A stretch of 64,000 nucleotides of DNA, taken from Papio anubis. Lineage: Eukaryota > Chordata > Mammalia > Primates > Cercopithecidae. Of this stretch, positions 12,751 to 22,959 are shown piece by piece. Position numbers and translations under genes: made by a program. The stretch covers positions 141,841,787-141,905,786 of the forward strand of contig NC_044978.1 of assembly GCF_008728515.1 (NCBI RefSeq), given 5' to 3'. The notes beneath the pieces were generated by a model. The model ran no database searches. It saw nothing but the letters and a program-made list of their open reading frames with translations, and was not told the DNA's origin. How positions within the stretch are numbered: position 1 is the stretch's first letter; each line of letters starts with the position of its first letter.

Positions 12751-12990
12751 TTTCTTTTTTTTTTTTAAATTATACTTTAAGTTCTAGGGTACATGTGCAC
12801 AACGTGCAGGTTTGTTACATATGTATACTTGTGCCATGATGGTGTGCTGAACCCATCAACTTGTCAGCACCCATCAACTCATCATTTACATCAGGTATAA
12901 CTCCCAATGCCATCCCTCCCCACTCCCCCCTCCCCATAATAGGCCCCAGTGTGTTATGTTCCCCTTCCAGAGTCCAAGTGATCTCATTGT

Positions 12991-15900
12991 TCAATTCCCA
13001 CCTATGAGTGAGAACATGCGGTGTTTGGTTTTCTGTTCTTGCAATAGCTTGCCAAGAATGATGGTTTCCAGCTGCATCCATAACCCTACAAAGGACACGA
13101 ACTCATCCTTTTTTATGGCTACATAGTATTCCATGGTGTATATGTACCACATTTTCTTAATCCAGTCTGTCACTGATAGACATTTGGGTTGATTCCAAGT
13201 CTTTGGTATTGTGAATAGTGCTGCAATAAACATACATGTGCATGTGTCTTTATAGCAGCATGGTTTATAAACCTTTGGGTATATACCCAGTAATGGGATG
13301 ACTGGGTTATATGGTATTTCTAGTTCTAGATCCTTAAGGAATCACCATACTGTTTTCCACAATGGTTGAACTAGTTTACAATCCCACCAACAGTGTAAAA
13401 GTGTTCCTATTTCTCCACATCCTCTCCAGCACCTGTTGTTTCCTGACTTTTTAATGATTGCCATTCTAACTGGTATGAGATGGTATCTCATTGTGGTTTT
13501 GATTTGCATTTCTCTGATGGCCAGTGATGACGAGCATTTTTTCATGTGTCTGTTGGCTGTATGCATGTCTTCTTTTGCGAAATGTCTGTTCATATCCTTT
13601 GCCCACTTTTTGATGGGGTTGTTTGTTTTTTTCTTGTAAATTTGTTTGAGTCCTTTGTAGATTCTGGATATTAGCCCTTTGTCAGATGAGTAGATTGCAA
13701 AAATTTTCTCCCATTCTGTAGGTTGCCTGTTCACTCTGATGGTAGTTTCTTTTGCTGTGCAGAAGCTCTTTAGTTTAATTGGATCCCATTTGTCAATTTT
13801 GGCTTTTGTTGCCTTTGCTTTTGGTGTTTTAGACATGAAGTCCTTGCCCATGCTTATGTCCTGAATGGTATTGCTTAGGTTTTCTTCTAGGGTTTTTATG
13901 GTTTTAGGTCTAACATTTAAGTATCTAATCCATCTTGAATTAATCTTCATACAAGGAGTAAGGAAAGGATCCAGTTTCAGCTTTCTGCTTATGGCTAGCC
14001 AGTTTTCCCAGCACCATTTATTAAATAGGAAATCCTTTCCCCATTTCTTGTTTTTCTCAGGTTTGTCAAAGATCAGATGGCTGTAGATGTATGGTATTAT
14101 TTCTGAGGGCTCTGTTCTGTTCCATTGGTCTATATCTCTGTTTTGGTACCAGTGCCATGCTGTTTTGGGTACTATAGCCTTGTAATACAGTTTGAAGTCT
14201 GGTAGTGTGATGTCTCCAATTTGTTCTTTTGACTTAGGATTGTCTTGGCAATGCGGGCTCTTTTTTGGTTCCATATGAACTTTAAAGCAGTTTTTTCCAA
14301 TTCTGTGGAGAAACTCATTGGTAGCTTGATGGGGATGGCATTGAATCTATAAATTACCTTGGGCAGTATGGCCATTTTCACGATATTGATTCTTCCTATC
14401 CATGAGCATGGAATGTTCTTCCATTTGTTTGTGTCCTCTTTTATTTCACTGAGCAGTGGTTTGTAGTTCTCCTTGAAGAGGTCCTTTACATCCCTTGTAA
14501 GTTGGATTCCTAAGTATTTTGTTCTCTTTGAAGCAATTTTGAATGGAAGGTCATTCATGATTTGGCTCTCTGTCTATTACTGGTGTGTAAGAATGCTTGT
14601 GATTTTTGCACATTGATTTTGTATCCTGAGACTTTGCTGAAGTTGCTTATCAGCTTAAGGAGATTTTAGGCTGAGATAATGGGGTTTTCATATCATCTGC
14701 AAACAGGGACAATTTGACTTCCTCTTTTCCTAACCGAATACCCTTGATTTCTTTCTCTTGCCTGATTGCCCTAGCCAGAACTTCCAACACTATGTTGAAC
14801 AGGAGTGGTGAGAGAGGGCATCCCTGTCTTGTGCCAGTTTTCAAAGGGAATGCTTCCAGTTTTTGCCCATTCAGTATGATATTGGCTGTGGGTTTGTCAT
14901 AAATAGCTCTTATGATTTTGAGATGCATTCCATCAATACCAAAGTTATTGAGAGTTTTTAGCATGAAGGGCTGTTGAATTTTGTCAAAGGCCTTTTCTGC
15001 ATCAATTGAGATAATCATGTGGTTTTTGTCTTTGGTTCTGTTTATATGCTGGATTACGTTTATTGATTTGCATATGTTGAACCAGCCTTGCATCCCAGGG
15101 ATGAAGCCCACTTGATCATGGTGAATAAGCTTTTTGATGTGCTACTGGATTCGGTTTGCCAGTATTTTATTGAGGATTTTTGCATCGATGTTCATCGGGG
15201 ATGTTTGTCTAAAATTCTCTTTTTTTGTGGTGTCTCTGCCAGGCTTTGGTATCAGGATGATATTGGCCTCATAAAATGAGTTAGGGAGGATTCCCTCTTT
15301 TTCTATTGATTGGAATAGTTTCAGAAGAAATGGTACCAGCTCCTCCTTGTACCTCCAGTAGAATTTGGCTGTGAATCCATCTGGTCCTGGACTTTTTTTG
15401 TTAGTAGGCTATTAATTATTGCCTCAATTTCGGAGCCTGCTACTGGTCTATTCAGGGATTCAACTTCTTCCTGGTTTAGTCTTGGGAGAGTGTAATTGTC
15501 CAGGAAATTATCCATTTCTTCTAGGTTTTCTAGTTTATTTGCGTAGAGGTGCTTATAGTATTCTCTGATGGTAGTTTGTATTTCTGTGGGGTCGATGGTG
15601 ATATCTCCTTTATCATTTTTTATTGCGTCTATTTGATTCTTCTCTCTTTTCTTCTTTATTAGTCTTGCTAGCAGTCTATCAATTTTGTTGATCTTTTAAA
15701 AAAAACCAGCTCCTGGATTCATTGATTTTTTGGAGGGTTTTTTGTGTCTCTATCTCCTTCAGTTCTGCTCTGATCTTAGTTATTTCTTGTCTTCTGCTAG
15801 CTTTTGAATGTGTTTGCTCTTGCTTCTCTAGTTCTTTTAATTGTGATGTTAGGGTGTCAATTTTAGATCTTTCCAGCTTTCTCTTGTGGGCGTTTAGCGC

Positions 15901-17100
15901 TATAAATTTCCCTCTACACACTGCTTTAAATGTGTCCCAGAGATTCTGGTATGTTGTATCTTTATTCTCATTGGTTTCAAAGAACATCTTTATTTCTGCC
16001 TTCATTTCGTTATGCACCCAGTAGTCATTCAGGAGCAGGTTGTTCAGTTTCCATGTAGTTCAGTGGTTTTGATTGAGTTTCTTAGTCCTGAGTTCTAGTT
16101 TGATGGCACTGTGGTCTGAGAGACAGTTTGTTATAATTTCTGTTCTTTTACATTAGCTGAGGAGTGCTTTACTTCCAACTATGTGGTCAATTTTGGAATA
16201 AGTGCGATGTGGTGCTGAGAAGAATGTATATTCTGTTGATTTGGGGTCGAGAGTTCTGTAGATGTCTATTAGGTCCACTTGCTGCAAAGATGAGTTCAAT
16301 TCCTGAATATCCTTGTTAACTTTCTGTCTCATTGATCTGTCTAATGTTGAGTGGATTTGATTGATTTTCTTAGTCCTGAGTTCTAGTTTGGTTGCACTGT
16401 GGTCTGAGAGACAGTTTGTTATAATTTCTGTTCTTTTACATTTACTGAGGAGTGCTTTACTTCCAACTATGTGGTCAATTTTGGAATAAGTGTGATGTGG
16501 TGCTGAGAAGAATGTATATTCTGTTGATTTGGGGTGTAGAGTTCTGTAGATGTCTATTAGGTTCACTTGGTGCAGAGTTGAGCTCAATTCCTGGATATCC
16601 TTGTTAACTTTCTGTCTCGTCAATCTGTCTATTGTTGACAGTGGGGTGTTGAAGTCTCCCATTATTATTGTATGGTAGTCTAAGTCTCTTTGTAAGTCTC
16701 TAAGGACTTGCTTTATGTATCTGGGTGCTCCTGTATTGGGTGCATATGTATTTAGGATAGTTAGCTCTTCCTGTTGAATTGATCCCTTTACCATTATGTA
16801 ATGGCCTTCTTTGTCACTTTTGATCTTTGATGGTTTAAAGTCTGTTTTGTCAGAGACTAGGAATGCAACCCCTGCTTTTTGTTTTGTTTTGTTTTGTTTT
16901 CCACTTGCTTGGTAAATCTTCCTCCATTCCTTTATTTTGAGCATATGTGTGTCTCTGCATGTGAGATGGGTCTCCTGAATACAGCAAATTGATGAGTCTT
17001 GACTCTTTATCCAGTTTGCCAGTCTGTGTCTTTTCATTGGACCGTTTAGTCCATTTACATTTAAGGTTAATATTGTTATGTGTGAAATTGATCCTGTCGT
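12991..17100 (-). pseudogene. L1 ORF2 relic (endonuclease/reverse transcriptase)
   Basis: In intact L1 this ORF encodes the endonuclease and reverse transcriptase for target-primed reverse transcription. Here the start codon reads ACG at 17100-17098. The endonuclease part is open from 17037 to 16153. The reverse-transcriptase FADD active-site motif is intact at 14703-14692 (reverse strand), but a small deletion right after it shifts the frame. The C-terminal cysteine-rich segment is readable just before 13342, and the frame ends at the usual ...SLIGGN end at 12991. Subtracting the 288-bp duplication leaves about 3.82 kb, the normal ORF2 length, so no large deletion exists. At least six frame breaks make it nonfunctional. 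Confidence 0.95.
16065..16640 (-). repeat. 288-bp in-frame tandem duplication in ORF2
   Basis: Two copies, about 16065-16352 and 16353-16640. Anchors are exactly 288 bp apart: cttagtcctgagttctag at 16081 and 16369, and tttctgtctc at 16321 and 16609. By eye about 17 mismatches over roughly 280 bases. 288 is 96 codons, and the open frame 17037-16153 reads through both copies: YRTL..PKSTEYTFFSAPH..TYSKIDHIVGSKALLS appears twice, ending at a stop (TAA) in the second protein copy. Confidence 0.95.
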
Positions 17101-17163
17101 TATGATATTAGCTGGTTATTTTGCTCGTTAGTTGATGCAGTTTCTTCCTAGCATCAATGGTCT

Positions 17164-18094
17164 TTACATTTTGGCATGTTTTTGCAATGGCTGGTACCAG
17201 TTGTTCCTTTCCATGTTTAGTGCTTCCTTCAGGATCTCTTGTAAGGCAGGCCTGGTGGTGACAAAATCTCTAAGCATTTGCTTATCTGTAAAGGATTTTA
17301 TTTCTCCTTCGCTGATGAAATTAAGTTTGGCTGGATATGAAATTCTGGGTTGAAAATTCTTTTCTTTACGAATGTTGAATATCGGCCCCCACTCTCTTCT
17401 GGCTTGGAGAGTTTCTGCCGAGAGATCTGCTGTTAGTCTGATGGGCTTCCCTTTGTGGGTAACCCGACCTTTCTCTCTGGCTGCCCTTAACATTTTTTCC
17501 TTCATTTCAACTTTGGTGAATCTGACAAGTATGTGTCTTGGAGTTGCTCTTCTCAAGGAGTATCTTTGTGGTGTTCTTTGTATTTCCTGAATTTGAATGT
17601 TGGCCTGCCCTACTAAGTTGGGGAAGTTCTCCTGGATGACATCCTGAACAGTGTTTTCCAAGTTGGTTCCATTTCCCCCCTCATTTTCAGACACACCAAT
17701 CAGACGTAGATTTGTTCTTTTCACATAATCCCGTATTTCTTGAAGACTTTGTTCATTTCTTTTTCCTTTTTTTTCTGTAGACTTCTCTTCTCACTTCATT
17801 TCATTCATTTGATCCTCAGTCACTGATACTCTTTATGGCCTTCTCTGCATTGATTATTCTAGTTATCCATTCTTCCATTCTTTTTTCAAGATTTTTAGTT
17901 TCTTTGCACTGGGTATGTAGTTCCTCCGTTAGCTCTGAGAAGTTCAATCGACTGAAGCCTTCTTCTCTCAACTCATCAAAGTCATTCTCCATCCAACTTT
18001 GATCCTTTGCTGGTGATGAGCTGCATTCCTTTGGAGGGGGAGATGCTCTCTGATTTTTTGAATTTCCCGCTTTTCTGCCCTGCTTTTTCCCCAT
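17164..18094 (-). pseudogene. L1 ORF1 relic (RNA-binding protein)
   Basis: ORF1p is the trimeric RNA-binding chaperone of the L1 particle. The N-terminal part is open at 18094-17816 (starts MGKKQGRK, basic, then an acidic helix). The RNA-recognition and C-terminal domains are open at 17724-17164 (ends QPLQKHAKM). The total of 931 bp against the usual length of about 1017 bp implies a loss of roughly 86 bp in the coiled-coil region between them, which also shifts the frame. A stop follows the N-terminal block. Confidence 0.93.
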
Positions 18095-19014
18095 CTTTGT
18101 GCTTTTATCTGCCTTTGGTCTTTGATGCTGGTGACGTACTGATGGGGTTTCGGTGTGGGTATCCTTTCTGTTTGTTAGTTTTCCTTCTAACAGTCAGGAC
18201 CCTCAGCTATAGGTCTGCTGGAGATTGCTTGAGGTCCACTTCAGACCCTGTTTGCCTGAGTATCAGCAGCGGAGGCTGCAGAAGATAGAGTATTGCTGAA
18301 CAGCAAGTGCTGCTGTCTGATTCTTGCTCTGGAAGCTTCGTCTCAGGGGTGTACCCCGCTGTGTGAGGTGTGAGGTGTCGGTCTGCACCTAGTGGGGGAT
18401 GTCCCCCAGTTAGGCTACTCAGAGGTCAGGGACCCACTTGAGCAAGCAGTCTGTCCGTTCTCAGATCTCAACTTCCATGCTGGGAGATCCACTACTCTCT
18501 TCAAAGCTATCAGACAGAGTCATTAAAATCTGCAGAGATTTCTGCTGCTTTTTGTTTAGCTATGCCCTGTCCCAAGAGGTGGAGTCTACAGAGACAGGCA
18601 GGCCTCCTTGAGCTGCAGTGGGCTCCACCCAGTTCGAGCTTCTCGGAGGCTTTGTTTACGTACTTAAGTCTCAGCAATGGTGGGCACCCCTCCCCCAGCC
18701 TTGCTGCTGCCTTGCAGTTAGATCTCAGACTGCTGTGCTAGTATTGAGCGGGGTTCCGTGGGCATGGGACCCTCCTGGCCAGGTGTGGGATATAACCTCC
18801 TGGTGTGCCGTTTGCTAAGACCCTTGGTAAAGCACAGTATTAGGGTGGGAGTTACCCAATTTTCCAGGTGTTGTGTGTCTCAGTTTCTAAAGGGATTCCC
18901 TTTCCCCTTGTGCTTCCCAGGTGAGGCGATGCCTCGCCCTGCTTCAGCTCTTGCTGGTCGGGCTGCACCAGCTGACCAGCACCGATTGTCCGGCACTCCA
19001 CAGGGAGATGAACT
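18095..19014 (-). promoter_or_regulatory. L1 5' UTR (internal promoter region)
   Basis: Corresponds to the L1PA 5' UTR, which drives sense transcription and holds an antisense promoter in family members. Recognisable blocks include ctcgaactgggtggagccc on the reverse strand and the region next to ORF1 with gttagaaggaaaactaac. The block at about 18205-18365 is present in L1PA4-and-older elements but absent from L1PA3 and younger ones (the segment bound by ZNF93). The first about 100 bp of the family 5' end is missing, so the YY1-site region is probably gone and the promoter likely dead. Confidence 0.85.
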
Positions 19015-19795
19015 GGATATTGATTCTTTATATCCATCAGCATGGAATGATTTTTTCCATTTGTGTCGTTTTTGATTTCTTTGATTAGTGTTTTGTAATT
19101 TCTGTTGTAGAGATCCTTCACCTCCCTTGTCAGCTGTATTCCTGGGTATTTTATTCTTTTTGTGGCAACTGTGATTGGGATTGCATTCCTGATTTGGCTC
19201 TCAGCTTGACTGTTTTTGGTGCATAGGAATGCTAGTGATTTTTGCATACTGATTTTGTATCCTGACACTTTGCTGAAACTGTTTATCACTTTGGCTTTTG
19301 GGCCAAGGCTGTAGTTTTCTATATATAGAATCATGTCATCTGAAAACAGGGATAATTTGACTTCCTCTCTTCCTATTTAGATGTCTTTTATTTCTTTCTC
19401 TGACCAGGACATTGTTAAATAGGAGTGATGAGAGAGGGCATCCATCCTTATCTTGTGTTGGTCTTCAAAGGGAATGTGTCTGGCTTGTGCCCATTCAGTA
19501 TGATATTGGCTGTGGATTTGTCATAGATGGCTTTTATGATTTTGAGGAATGTTCCTTCAATATCTGATTTGTTGAGAGTTCATAACATGAAGTGACATTG
19601 AATTTTATCAAAAGCCTTTTCTTCATATATTGAGATGATCATGTGATTTTGTCTTTACTTCTGTTTATGCGATGAATCATGTTTATTGATTTGCATATGT
19701 TGAACCAACCTTGCATCCCAGGGATAAAACCTACTTGTTCATAATGGATATGATTTTTTATGTACTAATGGATTATGCTGATGTGCTGCTGGCAT

Positions 19796-20279
19796 TTTTT
19801 ACTCAATATTGAATAGTTATTCCATTAATTAAACTTGAATAATTTATTCAAGATGTATTTTGTGCTGCACATTTGTCAAGGCTGTTGAATAACTAAGGAG
19901 TAACCAGTCATTTTTATGCCTGAAGGCAGATTACATAAATTTAACTATCTTTTACCACAGTTGATTACGGATTAGTTAATAGGAATAGAAATGGCAAAAT
20001 AAAAGAAATGCCAACAATCATGGAGCTTAGCCTGAAGTTGTTTTGTTTTACTTACAAATTTATCTTAGCTTCAAGTTGGGCTTGGTCCAAGAAATTGGGG
20101 TAAGGCTAAGCCAATTGTCAGGAGCTCCAAGCATTGAAAAGCGGAAAGACAGAGAATCTAGGACATGTAGGAGCCATTCTTTTCCTTTCTGCAGCTGTAC
20201 TTATAAACACAAACTGAATTCATGTTTCCACCACTTTCAGTTCCACACTCCTTATCACCCACCTACATGTATCTTTACT
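19796..20279. other. unassigned
   Basis: AT-rich, no recognised features. A 108-aa plus frame at 20043-20369 has no recognised motif. Confidence 0.4.
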
Positions 20280-20960
20280 TCTCCCACTCATCAGTCAGTC
20301 ATTCAATCTGTATTTCATAATGTCTATGCTATGTACTCCATTGTGCTAAGATCTAATGGATATAATTAATATAAAGGATTGTATGAAAAGGAATACATTT
20401 CTGTGTGCCAGGTGATCTTTCGGATCCATCGAAACGTAAGAAATGTATGTAAAAAAGTAAATACGGAATAAGAAATAGCTCTTAAGAATCCAGAAGAGGA
20501 AAATTCCTTTGTCTAAAGTCATCAGGTCATTTTGAGGAGAAGGTGGCATTTGACTAGGTTTTCAAGAATAAGTAGCAAAGGAAGTTGTTACAGGTATCAT
20601 GTGGTGTAAGAGAGATCTTACGTAGAAGTTAGAAATGGAAAAATACATTAAAGAGGAAAGCACCAGGCTTGTTATGAAGAATGGCAAGCTGTCTAATTGG
20701 GTTGAAACATAGCATATGTTCACAGAGTAATGAAAATTTCAAAAGTTAAATTTGCTCAAGATGATAAGGTGTTGTAAATGCCAAAATATAGAATTTATAA
20801 TTTATGTTTTGGAAGCAGTAAGATTCCATTAATGATTCATGAGCAGAAAAATAATATAATTAAAACGTATTAATAGGAAAAAATTGTGATTGATGTAAGA
20901 TGGAACAAAAGTTAGGAGACTGTTGTCATAGTAGAGACATGTACTAAAATATTGACAATG
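20280..20960 (+). mobile_element. diverged L2 body
   Basis: Diverged text in the order expected of the L2 body: gctatgtactccattgtgctaag near 20328-20350, then a block around gaggagaaggtggcatttgac (20533-20553) and ggagactgttgtcatagtagag (20914-20935). These correspond to L2 3'-half signatures. No frame is preserved. Boundaries are approximate. Confidence 0.55.
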
Positions 20961-21178
20961 GAAACAGAAAGAAAAGGACAGATGTTAAACTTGTTTTAAA
21001 AAATTAGGAGTATTTTGTAAGTGAGCAGAAGTGAGAGATAATGAAGAATTGAGTCAGAAGCATACTCAGAAATTGAAAACAGCATTAAAGAAGAGACAAG
21101 GAGAGAATTACAAGGAAATCTTGGGGAAGCAAAGAGGCAGTGAAAGTGACAGCAGAGAAAGAAGAGAATAACTAACTC

Positions 21179-21240
21179 AGTAGTATGACATGAAAGATGA
21201 AGAAAGTAGTATGACATGAAAGATGAAGAAAGATGAAGAA
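21179..21240. repeat. 26-bp tandem duplication plus 10-bp unit
   Basis: Unit 21179-21204 repeats exactly at 21205-21230 (begins agtagtatgacatgaaag). Its last 10 bases (agatgaagaa) repeat again at 21231-21240, immediately left of the inserted L1 5' UTR fragment. Confidence 0.97.
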
Positions 21241-21242
21241 AG

Positions 21243-21414
21243 ACCTGGCCAGGAGGGTCCCATGCCCACGGAGCCCCCCTCATTTCTAGCACAGCAGTCT
21301 GAGATCTAACTGCAAGGCAGCAGCAAGGCTGGTGGAGGGGTGCCCACCATTGCTGAGACTTAAGTACGTAAACAAAGCCTCCGAGAAGCTCGAACTGGGT
21401 GGAGCCCACTGCAG
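21243..21414 (+). other. isolated 172-bp internal piece of L1 5' UTR (templated copy)
   Basis: Reverse-complement match to 18613-18784 of the nearby L1 5' UTR over exactly 172 bp without gaps; by eye five mismatches (about 97%). It has neither L1 end, no A-tail and no target duplication, so it is not a retrotransposition product. It shares the wording cttaagtacgtaaacaaagc with the neighbouring copy. A 141-aa minus-strand frame (20996-21421) is produced by it and is not a gene. Confidence 0.9.
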
Positions 21415-22763
21415 TTGACACTCGAAAATCAAGTTTAAGAATAAATTGTGTTGGTGATTTGCAGGTTATTTATCAAACATAGAGTCAGGTAGAACAAATA
21501 AGCCCCAGTATTCAATAACAGAGTAAGATAACTATACTTAGCAAGACTGTACTGTATATTTCAAAGTAGCTAAAAGAGAGGACTTGAAATGTCACTAACA
21601 CATAGAAACAGTAAATACTCGGGGTGATAGAGACCTCACATACCCTGGCTTGATTATTATACATTCTGTGCATGTAACAAATCACTCACACGTGCACCAT
21701 ACATATGTAAAACATTTTGTATCAATAGAAAATAGTTTTAATAGATTGGTGGGGACAGAAAAGAGGAAGTAAGAGTTTAAAGAGTGAATCTGCCAAGAGT
21801 ACAAGCATTGAACATCAACTACTATTTTATGAAGTTGCTAAATGAGAAGGGATTTAAAAAGTGTTTGAGAAACAAGCTAGGCTGAAGTGAGTTTTGCTTT
21901 ATTTTTGATAAAGCATATTTGTAGACTGAGATGAAGGAACCACTGGAGAAGAAGATGATGAAGAATCAACACAGAATCACAGTCCTAAGAAAAGTTCGTT
22001 ATGAGGCAGGAAGGTGAAGAATTTAGCCTCAGACATGAGGGGGGCACCTGTTCCTCTGAAATCTACAGAAAGGGGACACAGAAGTCTGGATATAGAGAGA
22101 AAGATAAGATGAAAATAACTTGGAGGTAAGAGATGATACAGGGAAAGGACTTTGATTGGATAGCTTTGCTCTTCAGTAATGTAGAAGAATGATAGAGACT
22201 AGAGGGAGCATAAGAATGTCTTTCAGTAATCATTGAGATGGACATGCTCAGAATATTGCAGAGCATCATTAGACAAATAACATTTATTCAGTATTACAGC
22301 ATGCCAAACATATACCCAGTATTTTACATACATTATGCTGTTGAATACTTTCCATAAACATACAGGATATGCATTATCTGCATTTTAATTTATTTTCATT
22401 CCTTTATTTTTATTGACATAAATATACTTGGTTCTGAATTTTTCTCCTATTTTTGCTTTTAACTTGTAAAGTTTGTATATCATGACTTTAAGGAAATTAT
22501 ATAATTTAAATTTTAATAGTAATTTTTTTAAAAACCCAAGCGGAAAACGTTGGGCTTTTTGTTATTAATTTTTAGTTTTTTCTTATTTTATTCAGAAAGT
22601 GCTGTTTGTAGCAATTCTACTTTATACTTTATGCAACTTATCAATGCTTTCTTTACAATCTAAGATTGATTGTGTGACTATTTCTTAAGGTCTTAAGACA
22701 AAGTTATGCTCTTTTTTACTAGAGGGCAACACAGCGCAACTTTGTGTTTGCAAGAAAAAACAA
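21415..22763. other. unassigned; MIR/L2-like scrap at 22262-22400
   Basis: Mostly unrecognised A-rich sequence. About 22262-22400 (acatttattcagtatt..., acatacattatgctgttgaa) resembles a MIR/L2 relic. No gene-like signal. Confidence 0.4.
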
Positions 22764-22932
22764 ATGAGCCAGTTTTGGTGGTATGCACCTGTAATCCCAG
22801 CTACTCAGGAGGCTGAAAGGGGAGGATCATTTGAGGCCAGGAGGTAAGGGCTGTAGTGAGCCAAGATTGTGCCACTGCTCTGCAACCTGGGTGACAGAGT
22901 GAAACCCTGTCTCAAACAAAAACAAACAAAAG
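22764..22932 (+). mobile_element. Alu-related monomer
   Basis: A single-arm Alu-type sequence: ggtggtatgcacctgtaatc (22778-22797), then gctactcaggaggctga, then gtgacagagtgaaaccctgtc before an A/C-rich tail to 22932. Its length fits a free Alu monomer (FLAM/FRAM class) or a 5'-truncated old Alu right arm. Confidence 0.85.
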
Positions 22933-22959
22933 CAGTGTATAAATTTCAATATATACTAA

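Larger units (their letters stand above)
12683..19014 (-). mobile_element. nearly full-length L1 (L1PA7/L1PA8-like)
   Basis: Antisense L1 with all parts in order: A-tails (12683-12690 and about 12751-12766 as T runs), 3' UTR, ORF2 (12991-17100), ORF1 (17164-18094) and most of the 5' UTR (18095-19014). It lies between copies of an 11-bp direct repeat ggatattgatt (12672-12682 and 19015-19025), which is the duplicated target in the older L1. About 100 bp of the 5' end seems missing relative to family full length. The ORF1 wording and the presence of an extra 5' UTR block fit an element older than L1PA3. It carries a 3' transduction and an internal ORF2 duplication, listed separately. Frames are broken, so it is not mobile. 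Confidence 0.95.
9995..19795 (-). mobile_element. L1PB-like host element, split by two later insertions
   Basis: An older primate L1 in antisense. Its 3' end is near 9995-10010 (3' UTR text such as ggttcaggggtacatatgc at 10035-10053). It continues at 11242-12682 and resumes at 19015-19795, covering the 3' UTR and much of ORF2 up to the reverse-transcriptase part. The joins are clean. The text before 10192 continues after 11241 across an MST-type LTR, and the text before 12682 continues after 19014 across a younger L1. It is truncated at the 5' side near 19795. All frames are broken. Confidence 0.9.

Noticed and set aside
12848..12885. Repeated cccatcaact phrase as a regulatory tandem
   Set aside because: A small private slip duplication in the L1 3' UTR; no regulatory meaning visible.
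13342..14274. 310-codon minus-strand open frame as a host gene
   Set aside because: Its sequence is L1 ORF2 C-terminal region, with the cysteine motif at the end, inside an L1 with target duplications.
16153..17037. 294-codon frame as an independent endonuclease-like gene
   Set aside because: It is the L1 endonuclease part with an internal tandem duplication; no separate promoter or start context.
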